This document shows positions 1 through 6,573 of a stretch of 12,909 nt of DNA, one piece after another. Below the pieces are notes generated by a model. The model did no database searches. It was not told the DNA's origin and saw only the letters and a program-made list of their open reading frames with translations. This stretch comes from Nitrospirota bacterium (GTDB lineage: Bacteria > Nitrospirota > Thermodesulfovibrionia > Thermodesulfovibrionales > UBA1546), in NCBI GenBank assembly GCA_004298625.1, contig SCSY01000265.1, forward strand, positions 1-12,909, in the 5' to 3' direction. The first letter of the stretch is position 1. Every line of letters starts with the position of its first letter. Both the position numbers and the translations under genes were made by a program.

Positions 1-559
1 CCTGAAAGGCAACACCAAAGAGGCATCCGAGTATTTTGAAAAGGCGCTTAAACTGAACCCGAGATACACAGAGGCGTCCCTTAACCTTGCCATAGCGTAT
101 AATGACATGGGAGAGTTTAAGAAGGCACAGGAGGTTTTTTCAAAAGCAGCCCAGATAGCCCATCCGACCCCGACGTCTCTTGATCCATTTGCAGCAGGAA
201 AGCTTGCAAACGAACATTTTAAGATAGGCAACATTTACTTTGATTTCGCGATGTATGATGACGCCATAGAAGAATACACCAAAGCCCTGAAGCTCCATCC
301 ATTGCTTGCGGACGTGCGCACAAAACTCGGCATGTCCCTGAGAAGCAAGGGGCTTTATGAAGAGGCGATAGTGCATTTTACAAAGGCAAAGGAAGTAAAT
401 CCCGGTTACGGTCAGGCGTGGGTTCAGCTCGGCCTTACTTATTATATGAAGGGCCTTAAAGACCTTGCTTTTGAGGAGTGGGAGCGCGCACTGAAGCAAA
501 ATCCCAACCTGAAAGAAGCAAAGACATATATCCAACTCCTCAAAAAAGAGGAAAAGTAG
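1..559 (+). CDS. TPR-repeat protein, 3' part (5' end outside window)
   Basis: The frame is open from base 2 to the TAG at 557-559, giving about 185 visible residues; the true start is upstream of the window, so an ATG at 107 is not the start. The visible part is made of tandem tetratricopeptide repeats: successive helical pairs with the G/A-Y and A-x-x-x-F/Y pattern end in motifs such as KALKLNP, KALKLHP, AKEVNP and RALKQNP (at least four repeats). TPR arrays are protein-protein scaffolds, so no enzymatic role can be assigned. No membrane segment is visible in this part. The protein ends with a lysine/glutamate-rich tail. The gene is followed after only 5 bases by a peptide ABC transporter ATPase gene, so the two are probably co-transcribed, but a functional link is not established. 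Confidence 0.9.
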   Translation, partial: LKGNTKEASEYFEKALKLNPRYTEASLNLAIAYNDMGEFKKAQEVFSKAAQIAHPTPTSLDPFAAGKLANEHFKIGNIYFDFAMYDDAIEEYTKALKLHPLLADVRTKLGMSLRSKGLYEEAIVHFTKAKEVNPGYGQAWVQLGLTYYMKGLKDLAFEEWERALKQNPNLKEAKTYIQLLKKEEK

Positions 560-564
560 AAGCA

Positions 565-1554
565 GTGTCTCTGCTTGAAGCAAGCGCCCTTAATATCTCA
601 TTCAGAACTGCTGCAAAACCCATTAACGTAGTAAATAATCTTTCCTTTGCCATCGAGGAATCCGAGGTCTTCGGACTGGTAGGCGAGAGCGGTTGCGGAA
701 AAAGCCTTACGGCCCTTTCGATTATGGGGATACTCCCCCCTAATGCCTATGCCGTAGGTTCGATAAAGTTCAGGGATAAAGACCTTCTTAAGCTTGACAG
801 TGAATCCATGAGACAGCTCAGGGGGAAAGAGCTTGCAATGATCTTCCAGGAGCCGATGACATCACTCAACCCCGTCCTTACTATCGGTTATCAGATAGCA
901 GAGGTTATGACCACTCACTTCGGCCTTTCAAAGAAAGAGGCTTTTAACAAAACAGTAGAATTGCTCAGGGATGTAAGGATGCCGTCTCCCGAGATAAGGA
1001 TAAAGGAGTATCCGCATCAAATGTCGGGAGGCATGAGACAGAGAGTAATGATAGCAATGGCAGTTGCATGCAATCCTTCTCTTCTTATTGCCGACGAACC
1101 AACGACAGCTCTCGATGTCACCATACAGTCACAGATACTGGAGCTTCTACAGAAACTCAGGGAAGAGAGAAAGATGTCAATCCTCCTTATAACCCACGAC
1201 CTCGGCATTATTGCAGAGAACGCCCAGAGAGTTGCGATAATGTATGCTGGAAGAATTGCAGAGCTTTCCGACGCAAAAGAACTTTTCCAAAATCCAAGGC
1301 ACCCGTATACAATGGGACTTTTAAATTCATTGCCAAAGGAAAGGGGGGTGCCTCTCAAGCCTATTCCAGGCTCTGTTCCCCAGCCCGGCAGACTTCCGGA
1401 CGGGTGCAAGTTTTCAGACAGATGCGAGTTTGTAATCCCTGAATGCAGGACCGAAGAGCCGGAACTTCGGTTATTGCCCGAAAATATCAGCGGGTCTTCG
1501 CATTTTGCAAGATGCATAAGGTCGGAGGTTATCTCATGGAACTACTCAGGGTAG
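565..1554 (+). CDS. dppD: Oligopeptide/dipeptide ABC transporter ATP-binding protein, DppD/OppD type
   Basis: This 329-residue protein is a cytoplasmic ATPase that would energise a peptide (or nickel/peptide-family) importer. Visible motifs are Walker A GESGCGKS (40-47), Q-loop Gln95, ABC signature MSGGMRQR (153-160), Walker B LLIADE (173-178) with DEPTTALD after it, and switch His211. The C-terminal oligopeptide-transporter extension contains NPRHPYT (243-249) and four cysteines (281, 287, 294, 317), as in relatives reported to hold a metal or Fe-S centre. I chose GTG 565 because it gives the family-typical start (M)SLLEASALNISF and normal length. Upstream in-frame ATG 478 lies inside the TPR gene and adds 29 unrelated residues. 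A purine-rich GAGG lies 13 bases before the GTG, rather far. The next gene overlaps by 19 bases. Dpp, Opp and nickel importers cannot be told apart from the ATPase alone. Confidence 0.93.
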   Translation: MSLLEASALNISFRTAAKPINVVNNLSFAIEESEVFGLVGESGCGKSLTALSIMGILPPNAYAVGSIKFRDKDLLKLDSESMRQLRGKELAMIFQEPMTSLNPVLTIGYQIAEVMTTHFGLSKKEAFNKTVELLRDVRMPSPEIRIKEYPHQMSGGMRQRVMIAMAVACNPSLLIADEPTTALDVTIQSQILELLQKLREERKMSILLITHDLGIIAENAQRVAIMYAGRIAELSDAKELFQNPRHPYTMGLLNSLPKERGVPLKPIPGSVPQPGRLPDGCKFSDRCEFVIPECRTEEPELRLLPENISGSSHFARCIRSEVISWNYSG

Positions 1555-2525
1555 AGGCATTAAAAAAATATTTCCCTGTAAAAAGAGGGCTTGCCGGGCC
1601 GTCGCAATGGTTAAGGGCCGTTGACGGAATAGACTTTTCTGTTGATGAGGACAGAATATTTGCGCTTGTCGGCGAGAGCGGATGCGGAAAATCAACAGTT
1701 GCGCGGCTTGTCCTCAATCTCGCAACACCTACTTCAGGAAAGATATTTTTCGGGGGCAAAGACATATCTGAACTTAAAAGCACCTCATTAAAGGCATTCA
1801 GGAGATCTTTGCAGATCATATTTCAGGACCCGTTTGCTTCCCTGAACCCGAGGATGACCGTGTTTGATACAATATCAGAGCCCTTAAAGATACACGGCAT
1901 CGTAGAGAAAAAAAATATGAAGGATGCCTGTGCGGAACTTTTAAAAAAAGTGGGGCTTGGGGCTGAAGTCCTGAACCGTTATCCTCACGAATTCAGCGGG
2001 GGCCAGCGGCAGAGGATATGCATAGCAAGGGCGCTTGCAGTAGGCCCGAAACTTATAGTTGCCGACGAACCGCTGTCGGCGCTTGACGTTTCGATACAGG
2101 CACAGATACTCAATCTGCTTCAGGAATTAAAAAGAGAGACCAAGATATCGTTCCTTTTCATAAGCCATGATCTTAAGATAGTCCACTATTTCAGCGATGC
2201 CGTCGGCGTTATGTATCTCGGAAAGATTGTTGAGCGCGCAAAAACAGAGGACCTGTTTCGTGAGCCGATGCACCCCTATACGGTTGTATTGCTTGAGTCT
2301 GCGCCTCGCATTTTCCATTCACCCACTCACCCGCAAGCCCGTTCACCAAAAGTCATAGGCGACGTGCCGAGCCCGATACATATCCCTCCCGGATGTCCGT
2401 TTCATCCGAGATGTCCGAGAAGATTTGAGCCGTGCGATAAGTTTGTGCCTCTTTTGGAAGAACCGGTTTCTAAAGGATATTCCGGCAGGCTTGTGTCGTG
2501 CCATCTGTGGAACCCGTGGGAGTAG
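1536..2525 (+). CDS. dppF: Oligopeptide/dipeptide ABC transporter ATP-binding protein, DppF/OppF type
   Basis: This 329-residue protein is the partner ATPase of the preceding gene; peptide importers use such a heterodimer. Motifs are Walker A GESGCGKS (46-53), Q-loop Gln97, signature FSGGQRQR (153-160), Walker B LIVADE (173-178), the D-loop SALDV, and switch His211. The oligo_HPY tail has EPMHPYT (243-249) and four cysteines (287, 293, 300, 322). ATG 1536 is preceded by GGAGG at 1524-1528 with 7-base spacing and gives the typical N-terminus MELLRVEALKKYFPVK. The longer frame from 1443 overlaps dppD too far. The 19-base overlap with dppD implies translational coupling. No permease or substrate-binding protein gene follows, so those subunits must be upstream of the window or elsewhere in the genome. 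The next genes are unrelated and on the other strand. Confidence 0.94.
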   Translation: MELLRVEALKKYFPVKRGLAGPSQWLRAVDGIDFSVDEDRIFALVGESGCGKSTVARLVLNLATPTSGKIFFGGKDISELKSTSLKAFRRSLQIIFQDPFASLNPRMTVFDTISEPLKIHGIVEKKNMKDACAELLKKVGLGAEVLNRYPHEFSGGQRQRICIARALAVGPKLIVADEPLSALDVSIQAQILNLLQELKRETKISFLFISHDLKIVHYFSDAVGVMYLGKIVERAKTEDLFREPMHPYTVVLLESAPRIFHSPTHPQARSPKVIGDVPSPIHIPPGCPFHPRCPRRFEPCDKFVPLLEEPVSKGYSGRLVSCHLWNPWE

Positions 2526-2689
2526 GAGGCACTTCTGACGCAACTGCGCTATCATTATTAGGCGTTTGCGATTTCGGATGTTCTGCATCTTTTTCCCTTC
2601 CCTCAATTAGCAAGAACAAAAGGTCCATAGTCAAAAGTGCGGCTCACCTCGGCGAGTTACTTCGTAAAAGTTAGCAAGAGCGGAAGGTA
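2526..2689. other. Intergenic region between dppF and higA
   Basis: These 164 bases separate two convergent genes. I see no convincing gene and no strong rho-independent terminator. They contain an imperfect 20-base direct repeat listed separately and a short stem-like TTAC-TTC-GTAA at 2657-2667. Confidence 0.5.
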
Positions 2690-2690
2690 C
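2607..2690. repeat. Imperfect 20-base direct repeat beside the toxin-antitoxin module
   Basis: TTAGCAAGAACAAAAGGTCC at 2607-2626 recurs as TTAGCAAGAGCGGAAGGTAC at 2671-2690, matching at 16 of 20 positions with a period of 64 bases. The second copy runs into the higA stop codon. It could be a trace of a duplication or of an insertion boundary; chance similarity is not excluded. Confidence 0.35.
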
Positions 2691-2995
2691 TAAGCCGCGC
2701 GGCGGTGTATGCGTTTATCAACCTCATGTCCGATAGCGCGCTGTGCGATGCGGAGTTCATAGTCAGCCTGCAGCCCTACCCAAACATCGGGCGATGTGCC
2801 GAAATATTTGCCCAGTCGGATCGCCGTGTCAGCGGTGATTGCACGCTTGCCGTTGACAATGGCGCTTATGCGGCCGGGAGGAACTGCGATGTCGCGGGCG
2901 AGCATGTTGATGCTGATCCCCATAGGCTTCATAAATTCCTCAAGGAGAATTTCTCCGGGGTGAATCGGTTCAAGAAGTTTCTGTTTTGAAATCAT
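2690..2995 (-). CDS. higA: HigA-type antitoxin, XRE-family HTH
   Basis: This 101-residue protein is the antitoxin of a type II toxin-antitoxin pair and is expected to neutralise HigB and repress the operon. It has the HigA hallmark HPGEILLEEFM (12-22), followed by an XRE-type helix-turn-helix (about 27-55, including VPPGRISAIVNGKRAIT) and the trailing TAIRLGKYFGTSPDVW motif. The start is ambiguous. GTG at 3004 would give 104 residues, but its Shine-Dalgarno GAGG (3006-3009) would be almost touching it. ATG at 2995 sits 10 bases after that GAGG and gives a family-typical start, so I prefer it. The toxin gene ends 13 bases upstream. The order toxin then antitoxin is normal for higBA. Confidence 0.93.
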   Translation of the reverse strand: MISKQKLLEPIHPGEILLEEFMKPMGISINMLARDIAVPPGRISAIVNGKRAITADTAIRLGKYFGTSPDVWVGLQADYELRIAQRAIGHEVDKRIHRRAA

Positions 2996-3008
2996 GTCAC
3001 TCACACCT

Positions 3009-3287
3009 CTAATGATAGTCTGTTATTTCAACGTCATAGGCGTCTCCGTCTTTCCAGCGAAAGCAGATTCGCCACTGATCATTGACCCTGATGCTATACT
3101 GCCCCTTGCGGTCTCCTTTCAGGGCTTCAAGCCGATTGCCCGGCGGAACCCTGAGGTCTTCCAGATGCCCAGCACGGTGAAGGTACAGAAGCTTGCGCCG
3201 CGCAACCCGTTCGATGGAACGAAACCTCGGCACGTCCTGATCATTGAAGAGCGTCTCAGTTTTTGCATCACGGAACGACCGGATCAT
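3009..3287 (-). CDS. higB: HigB-type toxin, RelE/ParE superfamily mRNA endonuclease
   Basis: This 92-residue protein belongs to the HigB family of RelE-fold toxins, which cleave mRNA on the ribosome. Recognisable family sequence includes IRSFRDAKTETLF (2-14), RFRSIERVARRKL (21-33), LRVPPGNRLEALKGDRKGQ (45-63), the core QWRICFRW (71-78) and the C-terminal DVEITDYH, ending in Asp-Tyr-His. The length matches the family. ATG 3287 gives the usual MIRSF start; a GTG one codon upstream (3290) is possible. No Shine-Dalgarno is present, and the predicted promoter places the transcript start at or within a few bases of the start codon, so the mRNA may be leaderless. The gene appears intact. Base composition is clearly richer in GC than the flanking operons. 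Confidence 0.94.
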   Translation of the reverse strand: MIRSFRDAKTETLFNDQDVPRFRSIERVARRKLLYLHRAGHLEDLRVPPGNRLEALKGDRKGQYSIRVNDQWRICFRWKDGDAYDVEITDYH

Positions 3288-3294
3288 CACAAAT

Positions 3295-3323
3295 AGTCTA
3301 TTACGTTACGCGTAATATGTCAA
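3295..3323 (-). promoter_or_regulatory. higBA promoter with operator-like palindrome in the spacer
   Basis: Reading the minus strand, a perfect -35 TTGACA (3318-3323) is followed by a 17-base spacer and a -10 TAGACT (3295-3300, 4 of 6 consensus). The spacer contains the perfect palindrome TTACGCGTAA (3306-3315) and an overlapping inverted pair ATTACG/CGTAAT (3300-3305 and 3311-3316). HigA antitoxins autorepress by binding palindromes in their promoters, so this is the likely operator. The expected transcription start is about 3287-3290, at the higB start codon. Confidence 0.7.
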
Positions 3324-3403
3324 GCGGCATGGGCTGTTCCAACCACGCGACGCGCAGCCATGCGGCGGGGCCTAATTCTCAAATTCAGATTTTGAAACAG
3401 GTA

Positions 3404-3433
3404 TTGCTTATGCCTCCCCTCCCATGATAAATT
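3404..3433 (+). promoter_or_regulatory. Possible sigma-70 promoter for the small membrane protein/kinase operon
   Basis: A weak -35 TTGCTT (3404-3409) precedes an extended -10 TG-A-TAAATT (3425-3433) with an 18-base gap. It would start transcription near 3440, immediately before ATG 3441. The matches are modest. A GG-N10-GC pair at 3400-3413 is too poor to call sigma-54. Confidence 0.3.
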
Positions 3434-3440
3434 TGATTAG

Positions 3441-3626
3441 ATGAACAGCAAAGAATTATGGCCGTTTCTTTTTTTAACAGGGGCGTTGCTCTTTAACTGG
3501 CCCTTCCTCGATATCTTCAGTATGTCGCTTCCATACTATCTTTTCGGCATGTGGGGGTTGTATATAGCCGTTGTCGGTATCTTTATCACAGTAATAAGAA
3601 GGCAGAAAAACAACAAGGATGTTTAA
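3441..3626 (+). CDS. Small two-helix membrane protein preceding the SSS-domain kinase
   Basis: This 61-residue protein is of unknown function. Two hydrophobic stretches (about 7-25 and 31-53) predict two transmembrane helices, with NWPFLDIF between them and a basic tail RRQKNNKD that is probably cytoplasmic. An in-frame stop lies directly before ATG 3441, so the start cannot be further upstream. There is no Shine-Dalgarno, and the mRNA may be leaderless. Its last 8 bases overlap the kinase start (ATGTTTAA), which strongly implies translational coupling. The position mirrors that of YjcH in front of ActP further along this window, so an accessory role to the SSS domain of the kinase is a reasonable guess, not shown. 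I cannot place it in a named family with certainty. Confidence 0.8.
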   Translation: MNSKELWPFLFLTGALLFNWPFLDIFSMSLPYYLFGMWGLYIAVVGIFITVIRRQKNNKDV

Positions 3627-6573
3627 GGGCTGGTTATTATTCCTTATTATTTTAGGCTATCTCAGCTTCCTTTTTTTAATCGCATATTATGCCGAGAAGA
3701 GAGAAAAAATAAAGAAGAGCATTGTTTCAAACCCGTATGTCTACGCCCTTTCAATGGCTGTCTATTGCACCTCATGGACCTTTTACGGAAGCGTCGGCAA
3801 GGCAGCAACCTCGGGGCTGTCTTTTCTGACGATATACCTCGGCCCAACCCTGATGGCGTCTCTCTGGTGGATTATCCTGAGAAAAATAATAAGCATATCC
3901 AAAGAAAACAGGATTACAACCATATCTGATTTTATCGGTTCCCGGTATGGAAACTCTATTTTTTTGTCGGCTCTTGTCACGGTTGTGGCTGTTGCCGGCA
4001 TAACGCCTTATCTCGGCCTCCAGATCAAGGCAATCATGAACACATTCATAATACTTACGGCCGAGACAGCCGGGAGCGCCGCAGCAGGCTGGGTCATAAC
4101 ATTAATCCTCGGCATATTTGCAATAATCTTTGGGGCGCGAAGGCTTGATTCATCGGAAAGGCACGAGGGGCTGATATTTGCCATTGCCTTTGAATCCATA
4201 GTCAAACTCGTTGCCTTTTTGCTGGTGGGGCTCTTTGTGACATACGGTTTGTTTAACGGCTTTATTGATATATTCGAGAAGATAAAGGCTTCGGAATACG
4301 GAGAACTCCTTTTCCTCGGCGGAGGCACATCCGTCAGTTACAATGAGTGGGCCTCGCTGCTTTTCCTTTCGATGATGGCGATAATGTTCCTGCCGAGGCA
4401 GTTCCATGTTGCGGTAGTGGAAAATTCAGACGTCTCCCACGTCTCGAGGGCCATGTGGTTGTTCCCTCTGTATCTTTTCCTGATTAATATCTTTGTCATG
4501 CCGGTTGCCTTTGGCGGACTTCTCCTCGGTGGAAGCCAGGCAGGCGCCGACACCTTTGTCCTTACCATACCTCTCGGGCAGAAAGAATATCTGCTTGCCC
4601 TCTTTGTATTTATAGGGGGCTTTTCCGCAGCTACAGGAATGATAATTGTTGAATCATTGGCATTAAGCACGATGGCGATGAACAATCTGGTCATGCCTGC
4701 CATCTTCAGATTCAATACCATGAAGGGTTTTCCCACGATCATACTCAACATAAAAAGAATAATAATACTCGGATGTGTATTCCTCGGCTATTTTTTCGCC
4801 GTGTCCATCGGCGAATTCTACACCCTCGTTGATATGGGGCTGAAATCCTTCGAGGCAGTCACAATCTTTGCCCCTTCTATTCTCCTCGGGCTTTATTGGA
4901 AAAGAGGCAACAAGATCGGCGCTATAGCCGGGATCGCGAGCGGTTTTATAATCTGGTTCTATACCCTTCTTATGCCTGCGCTGCTGAAATCAGGCATCTT
5001 ACAGGAAAAAGGCATTTTTGCATATATTGTGAATTCCGAGATACTCAACCCTCTCTCCCTGTTTGGGTTGAAGGGTCTTGATAAATGGAGTCATTCTCTG
5101 TTCTGGGGGCTGTTATTTAATATTGTGTTTTATGTCGGTTTTTCAATATTTACAAAGCAGAAAGGCGAAGAAAAAAGACAGGCATTAATGTTTGTGGAGT
5201 CTTATTCTCCAAAGATAACAGCCGTAAAGAGCAGCTACAATATCCGGCAGATAGAGGATATCCTGGGCCAGTATATCGGCAGGAGAGAGGCAAAAGATAT
5301 TATAGAAAACTTTATCATAAGGCGCGGTATCCAAAGGGAGTCCATCTCCCATGACGACCTCATAATGCTTAGGGACGAGGCAGAGAGGATTCTTTCAGGC
5401 GCGCTCGGCTCTGCCATTGCCACAATAATTTTTGAGGATAAATTAATTCTCACAGAGCAGGAAAGAGGCGAGATATCGAACTCTATAAAACAGATGACGG
5501 ATACGCTCAGGCTTTCGCGGCAGGAGCTTTCGGAGGCCAATAGAAATCTCGCATATCTCAAGGAATTCAGTGAAAATATTATAGAGAGCGCTCCGGTCGG
5601 CATCGTGACGGTAGATTCTTTATTAAATGTCAGATACTGGAATAAGGAGATGGAAACGCTTACGGGCATAAAAAGAAGCGGCGCGTTTAACAGCTCTATA
5701 ACCTATTTGCTGCCGTGGATGACAAAAGAAATGCTGATGCAGAATGAGCATGGAGAGATAACCGTTCAAACGCCGTCTTTACAGTCGTTTAAAATAAATA
5801 TCAGCCCGTTCAAAGACCCCTCCGGAGGTTTTGTCGTAATCCTTGAGGATATAACAGAGAAGAAAAAAATGGAGGAGCAATTGTTGCAGACGTCAAAACT
5901 CGCAAGCATCGGTAAATTGACGGCAGGGATTTCACATGAAATCGGCAACCCGCTTGCATCCATTTCTTCGCTGGTGCAGGAGTTAACGTCATTGAAGATG
6001 GAATCCGGGGATGAAGTTGCATTTACAGGGAAGTCGCTTAATGTGATAAACAATCATATAGAGAGGATTGCCAGGATAGTTAGGAGCCTCGGAGATTTTG
6101 CCAGGATATCATCATCCGAGAAGATAGTTTCAAGCATCCCGGGAATTCTGGACCGCGCAGTTAATCTGGTGAAATACGACAAGAGGTTCAATAACATCCG
6201 GTTTACAGCCGAGATAAAAGATATCCCTCCGTTATTGGTTAACCCGGACCAGATGCAGCAGGTTTTTTTAAATCTCATTCTCAATTCCCTCGACGCCATG
6301 CCCGACGGCGGAGGGCTTGATGTCTCCATGGAAAAATCAGATAGCTTTGTTGAGATAATTTTAAGCGACACAGGCGTGGGTATGGATGAATCCGTAATGG
6401 GCAAAATATTTGATCCTTTTTTTACGACGAAACCATTGGGCAAAGGCACAGGATTAGGTTTAAGTATATGCTATGGTATAGTAAAGGAACATAACGGCAC
6501 AATCGCAGTAAAAAGCCGGAAAGGCGAAGGAACTGCATTTATAATAAGGCTTCCAATACGGAATAATGGCTGA
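3619..6573 (+). CDS. SSS-domain sensor histidine kinase, CbrA/CrbS-like
   Basis: This 984-residue membrane protein joins a sodium:solute symporter domain to a histidine kinase. Residues about 4-512 are highly hydrophobic with a 12-13 helix pattern and SSS-typical segments (SWTFYGSVG, SDFIGSRYG, FLPRQFHVAVVEN, GGFSAATGMIIVESLALSTM). A linker (about 525-625) resembles the STAC-type region of such kinases. A short coiled coil (about 622-648) leads into a PAS domain (about 650-748). HisKA follows with SHEIGNPL and phospho-acceptor His773. The ATPase domain has an N-box (Asn889), DTGVGM (917-922), FDPFFTTK (931-938) and GTGLGLS (943-949). All catalytic boxes are intact. There is no C-terminal receiver domain, unlike Vibrio CrbS. 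The response regulator gene overlaps its end by 8 bases. Relatives respond to acetate, histidine or general carbon status; the substrate here is inferred from the nearby actP. Confidence 0.93.
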   Translation: MFKGWLLFLIILGYLSFLFLIAYYAEKREKIKKSIVSNPYVYALSMAVYCTSWTFYGSVGKAATSGLSFLTIYLGPTLMASLWWIILRKIISISKENRITTISDFIGSRYGNSIFLSALVTVVAVAGITPYLGLQIKAIMNTFIILTAETAGSAAAGWVITLILGIFAIIFGARRLDSSERHEGLIFAIAFESIVKLVAFLLVGLFVTYGLFNGFIDIFEKIKASEYGELLFLGGGTSVSYNEWASLLFLSMMAIMFLPRQFHVAVVENSDVSHVSRAMWLFPLYLFLINIFVMPVAFGGLLLGGSQAGADTFVLTIPLGQKEYLLALFVFIGGFSAATGMIIVESLALSTMAMNNLVMPAIFRFNTMKGFPTIILNIKRIIILGCVFLGYFFAVSIGEFYTLVDMGLKSFEAVTIFAPSILLGLYWKRGNKIGAIAGIASGFIIWFYTLLMPALLKSGILQEKGIFAYIVNSEILNPLSLFGLKGLDKWSHSLFWGLLFNIVFYVGFSIFTKQKGEEKRQALMFVESYSPKITAVKSSYNIRQIEDILGQYIGRREAKDIIENFIIRRGIQRESISHDDLIMLRDEAERILSGALGSAIATIIFEDKLILTEQERGEISNSIKQMTDTLRLSRQELSEANRNLAYLKEFSENIIESAPVGIVTVDSLLNVRYWNKEMETLTGIKRSGAFNSSITYLLPWMTKEMLMQNEHGEITVQTPSLQSFKINISPFKDPSGGFVVILEDITEKKKMEEQLLQTSKLASIGKLTAGISHEIGNPLASISSLVQELTSLKMESGDEVAFTGKSLNVINNHIERIARIVRSLGDFARISSSEKIVSSIPGILDRAVNLVKYDKRFNNIRFTAEIKDIPPLLVNPDQMQQVFLNLILNSLDAMPDGGGLDVSMEKSDSFVEIILSDTGVGMDESVMGKIFDPFFTTKPLGKGTGLGLSICYGIVKEHNGTIAVKSRKGEGTAFIIRLPIRNNG

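Noticed and set aside
478..564. N-terminal extension of dppD from ATG 478
   Set aside because: It overlaps the TPR gene in another frame, and the 29 extra residues are unlike any ABC ATPase start; GTG 565 gives the normal N-terminus.
1017..1517. Antisense open frame opposite dppD
   Set aside because: Shadow of a strongly conserved ABC ATPase gene, with no family resemblance.
1443..1535. N-terminal extension of dppF from ATG 1443
   Set aside because: It lies inside dppD; ATG 1536 has GGAGG at good spacing and yields the family-typical start.
2516..2674. Open frame of 52 codons running from the dppF end into the intergenic region
   Set aside because: It starts inside dppF, has no ribosome site and resembles no family I recognise; a decayed gene remnant is possible but not supportable.
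2557..3376. 7-base inverted repeat ATTAGGC (2557-2563) / GCCTAAT (3370-3376) flanking the toxin-antitoxin module
   Set aside because: Too short to distinguish from chance over this distance; no extended arms, target duplication or transposase. An integron attC site was also considered, but the core motifs and stem structure are missing.
3400..3413. GG-N10-GC pair as a sigma-54 promoter for the kinase operon
   Set aside because: Flanking bases (AGGTAT and TATGC) fit the TGGCAC and TTGC boxes poorly, and no enhancer dyads like those at 7946-8028 lie upstream.
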